DNA of 64,000 nt from Micractinium sp. NFX-FRZ (taxonomy: Eukaryota; Chlorophyta; Trebouxiophyceae; Chlorellales; Chlorellaceae), in contig JAPTJF010000083.1 of NCBI GenBank assembly GCA_029339195.1, forward strand, positions 103,012 through 167,011. The letters are read 5' to 3'. A model generated the notes under the pieces. That model was not told where the DNA came from, did not search any database, and saw only the letters and a program-made list of their open reading frames with translations. The stretch's first letter is position 1. Each line of letters opens with the position of its first letter. Shown in pieces: positions 19,797 to 31,811 of this stretch. The position numbers were made by a program, and so were the translations under genes.

Positions 19797-22700
19797 TCAG
19801 GCAATGCCCAGCAGGCCCAGCAGCTCGTCCACCTCAGCATCATTGTCCCCTTGCTGCTGCTGCTGCTGCTGCTGTGCCTCTGACTGCTGCTCCCAGGCTG
19901 GCACATGCACCTGACTCGGTTGCTGCTCCCATGCCGGCACGTGGAGCTGGCCTGCCTGCTGATCCTCCCATGCCGCAGTGTGGAGCACCTGGCCTGCCTG
20001 CTGATCCTCCCATGCCGCAGTGTGGAGCACCTGGCCTGCCTGCTGATCCTCCCATGCCGCAGGCGCATGCTGCTCACTCTCTCGCTTGCGCTCCCAGGGT
20101 GGCCGTGCATGATCCGCCCATGACTGTGCCTGTGCCTGGGGCACCGCCAGCTCTGCCGGCTGCCACGTGGCGGCTGGCTGCTGCAGGGCCGTGTGCTGCT
20201 GCAGCAGCAGCTGCTGCTGCTGCTGCTCCCACATCGGCTGCCGGACAGCCTGCACCTCAGGCTGCAACCCCCAGTGCTGTGTGCCCTCCCACAGAGACCT
20301 GTGCCCCTCCGACCCCGGCTGGGAGGGCGGCGCTGCTGGCTGCACAGGCGTCTGCGGCCCCACAGCCTGCTGCTGCTGCTGCTGCTGCTCGTGCTGGGCC
20401 TCCGGCTGCCCCCACGCGCCCTGCTCGCCCTGCTGCCGCCACTGCTGCTGCAGCTGCTCCTGCTGCAGGCGCAGGGCGGCCGCCAGGCCGGCGGCATAGC
20501 CGGCGCCGAAATCTGGGATGCCGTCATCTTCAGGCTGCTCCGAGGGCAGCGCTGCAGGTGCTGCTGCTTCTGGTCCAATGGCCGAGAAAGAGGACTCAAA
20601 GAGGTGTGAGGCGGGCGCCTGCAAAGGGAGGGGCAGGGGGAGAGCAGGAAGGGTCGTGAGCGGACAGTGCAAAGGCCTGCGGGCCACCCAAGCGAGCGAT
20701 GTCCGGAAGGGATGGGCCATGTGCTTGCAGCGAGGGAGGGGGCCAGGACAGGCAGGGCAACAGGAGTGAGACACGGGCAGGCAAGTGCGATGCAGACCGA
20801 ATTCCAGACGCAAGCTATGCGGCAGGCACCGGCGTGGCGAGGCGTGGCAGGCCGGCCGGCCGGCAGGCAGGCTGGCAGGGCAGGCTTATGGCAGGCACGG
20901 CCTGCAGGCAAGCAGGCAGGCATGCAGGCAGGCGTACCGGGGGCAGCAAAGAGCTGCTGTCGCGCCATGCCACCTCCCCAGCTGCGCCGCCGCCGCCGCC
21001 GCCAAAGTCGTGTGCATAGCTTGCGGGTTGCCCAGCAGCAGCAGCAGCCACCTGTGCAGCCTCTGCCAGGCTGGCAGCTATCGCCGCACGCAGTGATGCA
21101 TCCTCATCCGAATCCTCCCCCTCGTTCTGGAACCCAGGCCCACCACCCGCAGGCTCTGTTGCAGGCAAATTCTCAGCTGCTTGCGCCAGGCTGGTCGAGC
21201 TGCCTGCGGCTGCACCCAGTTCGGGCCAGGCGTCTTCTTGGGCAGGATCAGGAGGCGCTGGTGCTGCTGCTGCTGCTGCCGCGGCTGCTCCGGCGGTTGC
21301 TGCTGCCGCTGCTGCTGCTGCTGCTGCTGATGATGCTGATGACGGTTCCTCATACCAGCCTGGGATCTCGCGTGGCGCTTCTCTTCTCAGGCTGCCCAAC
21401 CCACCGCCGCTGCTGCTGCTTCTGAACACGGCGCCCAAGACGCTGCCGGGCGCTGGTACGCGGCTTCCGCTTGCACTGGCAGCCTTGCCACTGCTTCCGC
21501 TGTTGCTGCTCCAGGCTGCACCGGCGCCGACGCTTGCGCGTGCCGCAGCGGCCGCTGCCCGCAACTGCTGCAGCTGCTGCTGCTTGGCCTCCCTGGCCGC
21601 CGCCTCCCTGGCCTCTGCACTTTCCTTGACGCTGCTGCTTCTGCTTGCCAAGCCGCCGCCGCCGCTGGCGCTCCCCATGCCGCTGCCCCCGCTCAGGCTG
21701 CGGGCAGGCGCTGTTGCGGGCTTGGCAGGCGCTGGCGCCGGCGCTGCTGCCGACGCCTTGGCCGGTTGCTTGGCTGCCTTCTGGGCCGGCGCTGGTGCCG
21801 GCTTGGGCGGGGGTGCCGCTGCTGTCACAGCAGGCAGCGGGTCTGCAGGCTTCTGGGGTCTGACCAGTTCCGCTTCAATCAGCAGCCCGGTGCAGTCAAA
21901 GTTTGGGCACTTTTGGGGCTTGCGCTGCACCACCCTGTTTTGTGCAAACAAGTCCTGGGGCCGGTTGCGGGCAATGTTCTGCAGGGCAGGGGCGACCGGG
22001 GCAGCGGGGGAGGGAGAGGGCAGGGCAGGGGGACAGGGTTACGGCAGGCCGAGAGGAGCCCCGGGGGGTGGGGTTTGAAGCGAGGTCCGGCGGGCATGCA
22101 AGCTGAGAAGCCGCAGGAGAGGGGGGAGGGGGGGCGGCAGGAGCAGCATCGAATCGGGGTCACCTCACTGAATGCCTCTCTGCATTCTGTCCGCACTACA
22201 AGGGATTGCTGTTTTGGGCAGCGACAAACACAGAAGCAAAGCACCCAGCAAACCCGCCTCACCTTGCCCTTCTCCATTGCCTTGGAGCTGCTGTTCTGGC
22301 AGCGCATCAGCTGCAGCAAGAAAGTGGATGCGGAACAAAAGGTGTGCTGGTCATATGGCCTTGTAGCTGCTGTTCCGATAGCGCATCTGCTGCAGTGTGA
22401 CGGTGGATGCACAAGTGGGCCATAAGAGGGCAGTGTGACATTAGATGCAACAGAGGACACAAGAGGGCCGTAGTTCAGACAGTCACAGAACGAGCACAGG
22501 CAAGGGAAAAGCCACCCTCAACAATAGCACAGTTGCAGGTGGTGCTGCTCATGCGGTTCTCTGCCCTGCTGAGCCTGCTGAGCCTGCTGAGCCTGCTGGG
22601 ACCGCCCCGTCCACCCCGCCGGGTCATGCTCACCTTCTCACAGTAGTTTGCCACGCAGTCGAAGTGGAAGGGCTTGTTGCCGCACGTCGAGCAGGTGCCT

Positions 22701-23257
22701 GCAAGAAACAGAGCGGCAGCCAACAGCGAGTCACACACAGATCGTGACAGCCCCAGCCATGCAACGACCAAGAGGAAGATTTCGCAGTTCCGGGCTTACG
22801 GGGGCCCAGGTGGCAGGCACCGCTGCGAGCTGCAGGCCAATCGAAACGCCCGCCCACGCTCCCGCCTGCCCCTTGCGCCCGCAGCAACCCGCCCCCAATT
22901 GGGCCGTGTGATCTCTCACCACTGATGTAGCCTTCCTTCACGTCTCGGTTGACCTCGTCTCCACACAGCCCACAGGCATCTGAGCTGCTCTTGGCTGCTT
23001 GAGGGGCAGGGGAGGCAGCGAGCGGCGGGCGGGTGAGCGGGCGCGGTGATGCGCTGCTTCGAGTTGCGCATTGGCTGTGGGCTGGAGCGAGCAGGCAACC
23101 GTTCTGGAGCATTCAGGGGGTGTGCGCAACGTTGCACCTGCCCTTATCCAAGCTCACTGCACCAAGAGTACAAGCAGCGTGGCGGGAGGCACTTCTCACC
23201 TGCGCCGCCGCCACCCGGCCCGGCCCAGCCCTTGCCGTGGGCCTTGGGGAACGGCAT
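19797..23257 (-). CDS. RING-like zinc-finger protein with long Gln/Ala-rich tail
   Basis: Exons (minus): 23257-23200, 22994-22920, 22698-22634, 21978-20974, 20618-19797; 674 aa. Residues about 20-100 hold ordered Cys/His pairs: CGLCGDEV, then CSTCGNKPFHFDCVANYC, then QKCPNFDCTG. This looks like a RING or related cross-brace zinc finger, possibly a ubiquitin ligase, though the spacing is not canonical. Most of the rest is low complexity: Lys/Pro/Ala-rich, poly-Ala, acidic DAWPELG and EDSDEDASLRAAIAASLAEA, the latter like a ubiquitin-interacting motif. A Gln-rich end carries tandem AAWEDQQAGQ repeats and finishes VDELLGLLGIA. It diverges from the TOUGH-like gene with 421 bases between starts. 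Confidence 0.72.
19890..20075 (-). repeat. Coding tandem repeat, AWEDQQAGQ units
   Basis: Within the zinc-finger protein, three near-identical 14-residue units (AAWEDQQAGQVLHT) are followed by two shorter AWEQQ variants. The 42-base DNA units are nearly identical, which points to recent expansion. Confidence 0.9.
22277..22415 (-). repeat. Intronic tandem duplication of about 85 bases
   Basis: CTTGGAGCTGCTGTTCTGGC with a following GCGCATCAGCTGCAG recurs about 85 bases on as CTTGTAGCTGCTGTTCCGAT and GCGCATCTGCTGCAG. It lies in the intron between exons 22698-22634 and 21978-20974. It does not match a neighbouring exon. Confidence 0.75.
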
Positions 23258-23678
23258 CGTTCCTGCGGCTGCCAGCCAATCTCGGTAAGACTCCTTGCAG
23301 TGCGCAGAGCCTGATCGGTCCGCGGAGGCGGCCCGGGCGAGAGAGTTGGCAAGAGTTCGGCTCGCAGCAGCTCGCGGGGCTACCTTGGCTGGATGTGTAG
23401 AGCCTGGGATCGCACAGATTGTTTGATTGTGCACAAGGTTGATGTTCTCACGCTGTTTTGGCTGAGGGTGCCTGCTGGGGTGCTGCGGTGGGGGCGTGGC
23501 ATACAGTCGCGCCCATTGTTTCGCGATTGTCAATCACCCGACATTCAGCAGGGCTGCAGCAGGGGGGGTGCGCCCGTGCAGCCTCTCGATCATTTGTTGA
23601 GCAGCACTGGCTGCCTCCGGCACTCTTATGTGGTAACGGAACGATTCCTGGCGATCCCCCGAGTGACAAGGAGTCGGA
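23258..23678. promoter_or_regulatory. Bidirectional promoter region, zinc-finger and TOUGH-like genes
   Basis: This 421-base stretch lies between divergent start codons. It is less GC-rich than the genes, and no TATA box or known element is evident. Shared control of the two genes is possible but inferred. Confidence 0.4.
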
Positions 23679-26600
23679 ATGACGGAGGTGCAGGACGATG
23701 AGGAGGACTTCTGCTTCTGGGGCACCCCTGTGGAGGAGGAGGTTGAGACTCGAGCCGGGCAACATCGGAAGGAGGTCAAGGACGCGGCAGCAACGCGGGC
23801 GTTGCCGCTGCACAAGCAGGTAGGGCCTGCCGCCGCCGCCGCCACCGCCGCTGCCGCCTGCCGCCACTGCCGTCGCTTGCCTGTGCACCGCGGGCTTTGC
23901 CTGGGCGACATGGCAGTGATCTCTACCATCTACTGTTGAATCGGCTGTCAGCAGCTGCCTCTGAACGTCGCGATTGCTGCCGCCTCCGCCGCCGCTGTGG
24001 ACACACACGTGCACGCGTGCGCCCAACACCCCGCCTCTTGCAGGAGGTGACGGATGAGCAGGGGCGGCGGCGCTTCCACGGTGCCTTCACAGGCGGATAC
24101 AGCGCCGGCTACTTCAACACAGGTGGGATGCCAGGGCAGCTGACGCTGGGTGGGTGCAGGGCACCTCAGCGCTTGTGTGGGCACAGAGCCGGATGGAACT
24201 AAAAGCGGGTGGTGGGCCAGGTATTGCGTGTGGTGGCAGGACAGGTGCGTGCAGCACGCCGGCCGCCAGGCTCCCCCCCGAGTTGCTGGGAGCTGGTCGC
24301 AGCAGTACTAATCACTGCATTCAGGCACTCTGTCGCTGTCCCCCCGCCCACTTGCGCTTGTGGGTGCTCACTCCTTCCTGACGCTTTGCCCTGTGGGCGT
24401 GCAGTGGGCAGCAAGGAGGGGTGGCAGCCCTCCGAGTTCCGCAGCAGCCGCGAGGCGCGGGCGGCGGTGCAGCAGAGCGTGGAGCAGTTTCTGGATGAGG
24501 ATGAGCTGGAGGACCTCCGGAAGACAAACCTGCAGGTGGGGCGCACTTGTGGGACGCATTTGTGCGACGGACAGAAATGTGTTGAGCAGTGTCTGGATGA
24601 GGATGAGTTGCAGGAACTGAGGAAGGCTAAAGGTCAGGTGGGGCGGGGCGGGTGAAACGGGCTGGGGCGCGGTGGCGCGGTGCAGCAGGGGGCGAACCTG
24701 CTGGGAGTTTTGGGGGGGGGGGGGGGGGGCAAGACACTGGGCAGCGCAGACCCCGCCAAGGAGTCTCCTACGTATGGTAACACTTGCTGGCGGCACCACT
24801 GACTCTGACTGCACCAAATGTCAATGTTCTGTCTTCCCTTCTTTTGCTGCAGACGACACACGAATATGACACGTTTGGGAGCACCGCCGCTGAGCTGGCG
24901 CGGCGTGCAGCCGCCGACGCCGCGGCCGAGCGCCCCTCAGGTGCGCCCCCGCCGGCAGCTGCAACCTGCGCTCCCAGCAAAGCACTGCCCGCACATGGCC
25001 CGCACGCAAAACACCTTTCAACTCCCTTGCCTCCTCTGCCACGTGTGTCTCTTCTCATGCTAAGTGCAGCCAATTCCAGCTGATGCCAGGGAAGGATGAT
25101 ACGTCACATTCCTGTAGTTCCCTCAACTCCATTTGTTGTGTTCCCTTTGTTCACTGCAGCCATCCCCGGTCTGATGCCCGAGGAAATGGTGGCCCCCGTG
25201 GCCGACAGCGTGGGCATACGGCTCCTGCAGAAGATGGGCTGGCGCCAGGGCAAGGGCATCGGTGAGCGCAGCAGGTTTAGACACACACACACACAGAGGT
25301 GCTGCTTGTGGGACAGGCGGACGTGCTGTGGGTAGCCGCATGAAGCGGGGCGCCAGGGCAAGGGCAGCGGAGAGCGCAGGGTGTGCAGGGCATGCTGCCT
25401 GCCTGCCTGCCTGCCTGTTAGCGAGATGCGTGCAGCAGGTTGGTGCCAGGGGAAGCGCGGCGGTTTGGGGCACAGGGCGCCTGGGCGTCCTCTTGACCGA
25501 TGGCTAGGGTGGCTACTTGCAGGCGTGGTTCGCCTTTGTGCCAATCATTTTTGTGCCAACCTGCCCCCCTGCAGGCGTGGGCGGCGATGCGCCGACCGCG
25601 GCGGACGAGGAGGCAGAGGAGGCCGGCGCAACGGCGGCGGCGGCAGGGGGAGCGGACGGGGCTGCGCCGCGCCCGCGCCGCCGCTGGGGGCAGCACGCTG
25701 CGGTGGCAGCCGACAACACGCAGCTCTATTTGCTGGCCCCCAAGACGGACATGCACGGTCTGGGGCATGACCCGTTCAAGGGGGCGGAGGACTTCCGGAG
25801 GATCAAGGAGGCGGCGCGGGAGGCGGGCCGCCCGGGTGGCGCCAGCGAGGCGGGACAGAAGCGGCGGCGGGGGATCGCGTTTGGCTCTGGTGGGTGGCTG
25901 GGGCAGGGGCTAGGGTCAATTGGACTGGGCTGCGCAGGGCAGGGTGGGGAGGGGTGGGCAGGGCAGGCAGGGCCCAACAGGCCGGGCCTGGCTGAGCAGG
26001 GCGGGGTGGTGTGTGGGCGGCCATGGAACGAGGGCCAGTCGTGCCCTGACACTGCTACACGCCTGCGCCCCTGTCTCTCATCCCTTCGTATACCGTGCCT
26101 GCCTGCCTACCTGCCTGCCTGCCTGCATGCTCTCCAACCGCGCTGCACGACACCTGTGGACACCATGCCTGCCGCTGCCCAGAAACGCGGTTGTTCCACC
26201 TTTTACCTGCAGCCAGCGCACACATCCATGTTGCACTTCTTTCTCTCTGACGCATTGTGCCTGCAGGCGTGCTGGATGAGGATGACGCCTACGGCATCAT
26301 GGAGGATTACGTGACACATGACGATGTGGAGGGCTACGAAGGTGAGTAGTCCCTTCCTGCCCACGCCTGCTTGCCACCTGCCCCCCGAGCCCTCCTTCGT
26401 TGCCAAGCGCCTCGCGGGAACACAGTTGTGACCGACAGCCTGCAATCTATGTTTGGCTCCCGACCCGCATCCGTCGCGCCACCCCTGCCCCTCATAAGCA
26501 GGCACGATTGATGACGACGGGCTGCCACGTCAGCGGGGGCCCACGGTGAAGAAAGGCGGGCTGGGCGACCGCCTGGCGCGGAAGGGGTACAGCTTTGAAA

Positions 26601-29600
26601 TCACGGTGAGCTCCCCGCTGCCATGCTGTGCGGTTTACGCCTTGCTTGATGCCATTGTGGGGGCTCAGTATGTCTTCCGGTGTTTTATGCGTTGCTTCTT
26701 GCCAGTGTGGAGGCAAAATGCCACGCCTTGCAGTCGGTGAAACAATTCCTGTGCTCGCCCCTGCTGCAGGAGGAGGAGGAGGAGGAGGGCCAGGGCGCGC
26801 TGGGCTGGCACCCCGCCCACCCGCACCGCCAGCAGCAGTACGCGCTGCCGGGACGGGATCCCGCGCTCATGCTGCAGAGCAGGGTGAGCCCAGCATGATC
26901 CAGCCCAGGCTCTTACAGCGCTTCACATTACAATCGCATGGCAACGCCTCGCCTCACCCAGTGGCACTCAAGCCTGGGTCTGCGCTGCTGTGCACAGTGG
27001 GACCCACCCGCCCCGCCCGCCAGTAGGGGAAGCACGTGCAGAGCAGCCTCACACCTGGAAGATCGTGCATGTGACGTTCTTCCGCTTGGTTTGTCTTCTT
27101 CGTTTGGCGTCTCACATCTCCTCCCCACTCTGGCCCCACTCACCCGCGACCCTGCAGGAGCAGCAGGTGAAGAACAGCCTCATTCCCGGCTTTGTGCGCG
27201 CCACCATCACCCTCACGCTCACCTACTTCCCGCCGCCCAGGCTGCCCCCCGGCTACGTGCCCGTGCACCGACCCAGCAGGGAGGCAGAGGCGGCGCTGCC
27301 GGCAGGTGAGGTGGCACGGGGTGGGGCCGCTGAGGGCAGGGCGGCGGGTACGGTGGGTGCGTGGGGTGGGGGCAGGTGGCGGGTGGGCGGGGTGGGCGGG
27401 GCCTGCCTGCCGGTGGGCGCACTATACTGGGACAGGAGGAGGTGGGCAGTTGCGTGAGCAACCGAGCGTGCTGCCCCGGCTCAGCGCCGAGCTCAACCCC
27501 GCCTGTAGGACCCCCTGCCCTGCAGCCACACATTCGGCTCGGCCAGGCACAGCCTGTGCTTGCAGGCGGCTGTCGCCAGGGGGCTCTCCCTTTGCACTAC
27601 CCCTGCCCAAGGGCTGGTCTTATCTAGATTAGCCTGCAGAGTTGGACGCCACCGTTACTCCCGTTGGGGGCCTGCAGGCAGCGCCAAGTGTGGCCACCGC
27701 CTCAGCAGGCCGACACTTCAGCTTCAAGCCGGAAGCTGCCGCCGCCTGCCCCAACCCAGCCCTGCCTGTCTGCCTCTCTCTCCCCCTGTCCCTTGCAGGC
27801 AACGCCAAGTTTGCGCCTCCCCAGGCCGACCCGCCTGCGGATGCTGATCTGCGGCAGGCGATAGACAGCTTGGCATTCTTCGTGGCACGCAATGGTGCGG
27901 GGGTGGGGGCAACGGCAGCCGTGCAACGAGGACGAGCGTCTAGCTCCTCATTCTCCCAACATGCGCTGGTTTCAATGTCAGAAAACTGACTGACCTCCAC
28001 TTGTTTCGTTGCCCCTTCTGCCCTGTGCATCTGCAGGCCTGATATTTGAGAACATGGCGCGGCAGCGGCAGCAGAAGGAGGGGCGCTGGGCCTTCCTGAG
28101 CGGTGGCGACGGCGCAGCCTACTACCGCTGGAAGGTGAGGCCTCGTCTTATTATTCGCATCGTGCATTGCCTACAAAGCTGTCTCTGTTGCGTTCAAAAG
28201 TGCCGCTTGCAGTGCGGCTGCTGCCGCCCGCCTTCAGTGTCCCCCTTCAGCGCATGCCAACGAGAAGCCTGCCCGTGCCGCCCTGTCTGAACCCTCCCTC
28301 GCTCAATCACACTGTGTCCATGTAGCCAGCTTGTCCCCCGCTCCCCCAGGCAGGCCCTCCCCCTATGCTGCAGCTCCATATGACCCTTGCCACTCTTTCC
28401 TTCACTCGCACCATTTCGCCAGCTTGTTCCCCAAAGCCCGGTTGTTGCAGGTCCACTCCCTGCTAGGGCCCCACATGACCCTCCCTCCCTCCCTCCCTGG
28501 CTTTCACCATGTACTGCTGCCGACCCTTTCACCGCTCCCCCTGCAGGTCCACTCTCTGCGCAGCATCATCCAACCACAGCAGCAGCAGCAGCAGCAGCGC
28601 CGCCAGCAGCAGCGCCCCATCGGGCAGCGCTCGGCGCCCCTGTCGGCAGACGAGCGCGGGGCGCTGCTTGGCGAGCAACCCCTGGCGGTCTCGGCAGCCG
28701 CCGGCTGGGCGGCGGGGGCTGTGGGAGCCACTGCCGCAGCGGCAGCTGCGCCAGCGGGGCAGGGGCCAGGGGCGGGGCAGGACCTGCGGAAGCACTTGCT
28801 GCAGGTCGCCTCCAGCGACCGGCAGCGCCTGCAGGGCCTGTTGAGCCGCAACTTTGTGTCGGCAGAATCACAAGACATGCTGCAGCCAGGTGGCGAGGCC
28901 GCTGCTGTGGTGGGGCTGCGGCCGGGCGCGCCGGCGCAGCCGCCGCGGCCGCTGGTGGGCCCGGTGGGCGCCAAGGTTGTGACGGAGGCTGACCTGGCGC
29001 GCGCGGGTGACACGTCAGCGGCACAGGCTGCTGGGCCTGGGGGCGGCCTGGCGCTGCGGCCAGCCGCCGGCGCGGCAGGAGAGCCGCAGGCAGGGCAGCA
29101 GCAGCAGCGCCGCCTGCCGGTGAGGCGCAGCGAGGAGTGGCGCCCGGCAGCGCTGCTGTGCAAGCGGTTCAATGTGCCAGACCCGTACCACGGCCGTCCG
29201 GCAGAGCTGCAGGTTGGTGCTGTGCTGGGCTGGGCTGTGTGGTGCTGCCACTGTGCTGCGCTGTTCTTCTGCACTGTGCTTCGCTGCTCTGATGAGTCAG
29301 GGCGCGGTGCGCTGCACTGGTGTAGGGGTATCGCTGTCTGGGTTCGTCCTCGGAGGCTGCCGACCAGCTGCTGGCCATGCTTGCCCCCCATCCTGCCATG
29401 CCTGCTCAAATCACAGCCCTGCCCTCACCTGCCCACTCACGCTGCTTGAATTCCGCCTGCCTGCACTTGCCTGCACTGCCTGTACATTGCACCGCAGATG
29501 TCCCGCTTCAAGACCGACCACCTGGCGCTGCCCGACACAGCTGCTGCCGTGGCCGCCAGCCTGAACGCCGTGCCAGCTGGCGCGCAGGACTTCCTGCTGC

Positions 29601-30958
29601 CCCCCTCGGTGGCAGCCGCCCTGGCCGAGGCAGAAGCCAAGCAGCAGCTGCAGGCGATGCAGGCAGGGGCAGTACCTGCAGTACCAGCAGCAGCAGCGGC
29701 GCAGCCGGCGCAGGATGCCTCGGGTGCAGCAGATGCCTTCCTTAGCTCGCTTTCCGACATGCTGGGAGGCGGCGGCGGCGAGGCAGCGGCAGCAGGGGCA
29801 GCAGGGGCAGCAGCAGGGGCGATGCCAGGCGGGCCGGGTGCAGAGGCTGCGCCGCCGCTGCCGCCGGGGCCGCCTCCGATGACGGAAGAGGAGGAGGAGG
29901 AGGCAGCGGCTGAGCGGCCGGTGGATTTGTTCAAGGCGATTTTCGAGGATTCGGATGAGGAAGACGAGGAGCAGGTAGGGGGGAGGCTTATGAGCGCTTT
30001 CTTGCCGCCCGGCTGCTTGCTTGGCGCCAGCCGTTGGGTCAAGTGTTGCCGGCGCCCTGCAAAGTGCACCTGTGTGTTCAGGCGCACCCGCTCTGCTCTT
30101 GCCCGCCTGCCCTTTCACGTGGGGCTGGCATGATTGCCTGGTGGCCTGCCAGCTGCCTGGGCTGCACGCCGCTGCTTTGCATTGCAATCCGCTCTTGCGC
30201 GCTCAACCGCCGCCCCCATTGCCCAGGGCGCTGACGCGGATACTGCCGCCGCCGCGGTGCAGGCGGCCGACGCCACCGCGCACCAGCAGCAGGCGGAGCA
30301 GCAGCTTGAGGGAGGGCCGCTGGCGAGTGCTCAGCAGGCGCAGCAGCAAGGCAGCCTCATTTTAGTCGATGACGATCGCGGCAGGGCCCAGCAGCAGGCG
30401 CAGCCGCCTGCCTATTATCCTCGGCAGCAGCAGCAGCAGCAGCAGCGGGGGCATGAGGCAACCACGTTTGGGTTTGCTAAGCTGCGGGACGGCCCCGCTG
30501 CCATGCCAGGAGCGGCAGCGGCATCGGCGGGAAGGCCTGCGGCACCAGCAGCGGCGGCAGCAGCAGCGGCGACAGCAGCAGCGGCAGCCAGCATAGACGA
30601 TGCGTTGAAGCAGCGGGTGCAGGATGCGCTGCGGGCGCTGAAGAAGGACAAGAAGGAGAAGAAGGAGAAGCGGGGCAGGTGTGTGCCGTGCCGCGCTGTG
30701 CTGTGCTGTGCTGCTGCGCTGTGCCATGCTGTGCTCATCTGCTCCTGTCTCCTGTCCCGTCTCCTCGTTCACCGTGCCCTGTCCCGCCCTGTCCCCCGCA
30801 GCCGCAAGAAGGAGAAGAAGGCAAAGCGCAAGGGCAGCAGCAAGGAGAAGGAGAAGAGCAGGAAGCGGCAGAAGAAGGAGGGGAAGAGCAAGCGGCGGCG
30901 CGGCGGCAGCGCCAGCGGCAGCAGCGGCAGCAGCAGCTCGGGCAGCGACAGCGATTGA
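23679..30958 (+). CDS. TOUGH/GPATCH1-like G-patch and SURP RNA-processing protein
   Basis: Sixteen exons: 23679-23819, 24044-24122, 24405-24535, 24853-24940, 25160-25261, 25575-25889, 26267-26341, 26502-26605, 26770-26883, 27158-27305, 27799-27894, 28037-28134, 28547-29212, 29498-29974, 30227-30678, 30802-30958; 1080 aa. The N-terminal domain shared by GPATCH1 and plant TOUGH is clear: [47 protein letters not shown]-patch follows at about 158-190 ([18 protein letters not shown]). A SURP motif lies at about 440-490 ([27 protein letters not shown]). The C-terminus has the acidic [14 protein letters not shown], then Lys-rich and Ser/Asp tails. Relatives act in the nucleus in splicing and, in plants, microRNA processing. 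Confidence 0.93.
24571..24645 (+). repeat. Echo of the [10 protein letters not shown] exon end with donor
   Basis: GTCTGGATGAGGATGAGTTG in the intron repeats the end of exon 24405-24535 (CTGGATGAGGATGAGCTG) about 110 bases downstream, including the CAGGTGGGGC donor. It reads [10 protein letters not shown] but has no acceptor. Confidence 0.9.
25340..25380 (+). repeat. Echo of the G-patch exon end
   Basis: GGCGCCAGGGCAAGGGCAGC repeats GGCGCCAGGGCAAGGGCATC, which encodes the WRQGKGI end of exon 25160-25261, about 110 bases on. The copied donor has changed to GAGAGCGC. Confidence 0.85.
26628..26725 (+). repeat. Intronic tandem duplication in the TOUGH-like gene
   Basis: GGTTTACGCCTTGCTTGATG with CATTGTGGGGGC recurs about 50 bases later as GTTTTATGCGTTGCTTCTTG with CAGTGTGGAGGC. 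The units are diverged and non-coding. Confidence 0.65.
27669..27715 (+). repeat. Echo of the start of exon 27799-27894
   Basis: CCTGCAGGCAGCGCCAAGTG, with CAGGCCGACA after a gap, repeats CCTTGCAGGCAACGCCAAGT and CAGGCCGACC of the real acceptor and exon start 125 bases downstream. The CAG acceptor is retained, so mis-splicing here is conceivable. Confidence 0.85.
28441..28470 (+). repeat. Echo of the acceptor and start of exon 28547-29212
   Basis: GTTGCAGGTCCACTCCCTGC precedes the real CCTGCAGGTCCACTCTCTGC by 97 bases. The copy soon meets TAG in the same frame, so use of this acceptor would truncate the protein. Confidence 0.85.
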
Positions 30959-31811
30959 CGCCGGGCACGGCACTCGAGGACGCACAGCACTGGGCCACTG
31001 TGCCGCACTGTGCTGGGCCTGGCTGTAGCTCAGGACCCCACGTTTTTGCTGCCCGGTTACACTCCCTCTAATGTTGTATCTAATGTTGCGCACTTGCCTC
31101 CCAGTCAGGTGCTGAAGATTCACAGCGAAATGTGGGGAGGGCACTCAGTAGGCTGCTTTCTGGGCCTCGCTCCTGTCCCGCCTTTCCGTGCATCACCCGC
31201 AGGCTGCCGTGGGCTGGAACTTTAGGCAGCACCCACACAGTGCGCACTAGGCCAGCCCACCTAGCATGCCCTGAATGCGAGGGAAATGCTGCACGCTTCA
31301 AATCATTCGGGAGCTCTGCCGCGTTATTGCGCCAGCCAATGATAGTAGGTAGCAAGTGGGTCTGCTTCCCACCGGCGGGGCATCCAACCCCTGGGGGAAG
31401 GAGCAGGGCAGGCACACAGGCGGCGCACCCCATGGGCTTCCCCTTCTCCACCACACCAGCGGCAGCACTTTACAGCTTCAGAGCTGCTATTCATGATGCA
31501 AACAGGCACCTTGACGCTGGCCCGTGGGTTCCCCTGCGGGTTCTGCTGGACGCATGCCCTGCCACAGTCACCGGCGCCCAGCGGCAGCCAAGATGGCAGC
31601 TGGCCACGCAGCCCCAGATACTCCGGAACTCGCCTCCCCGCCGCGTTTATCTGTTCAGCTATACGATCCATCCTGGTTCACCAGGCAAAACGCTGCCACG
31701 GTCTCGCTTAGGCCAGTACCACACTCCTGCCGCGTCAGCACTCCCCCGATCCTCCCGAGGCCTCCCAGCTGCGCTACTGGGTGCCAGAGTTCCGGGAGAA
31801 CATCCTGGAGG
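30959..31811. other. Intergenic between TOUGH-like and glyoxal oxidase-like genes
   Basis: About 850 bases with no supported gene. Long reading frames here have no family content and run across the next signal-peptide exon. The stretch holds the 3' UTR of the upstream gene and the promoter of the next. Confidence 0.5.

Noticed and set aside
28504..29409. 301-codon minus-strand reading frame rich in Cys and Ser
   Set aside because: It is antisense to a well-supported TOUGH-like exon and derives from CAG/GCC codon bias.
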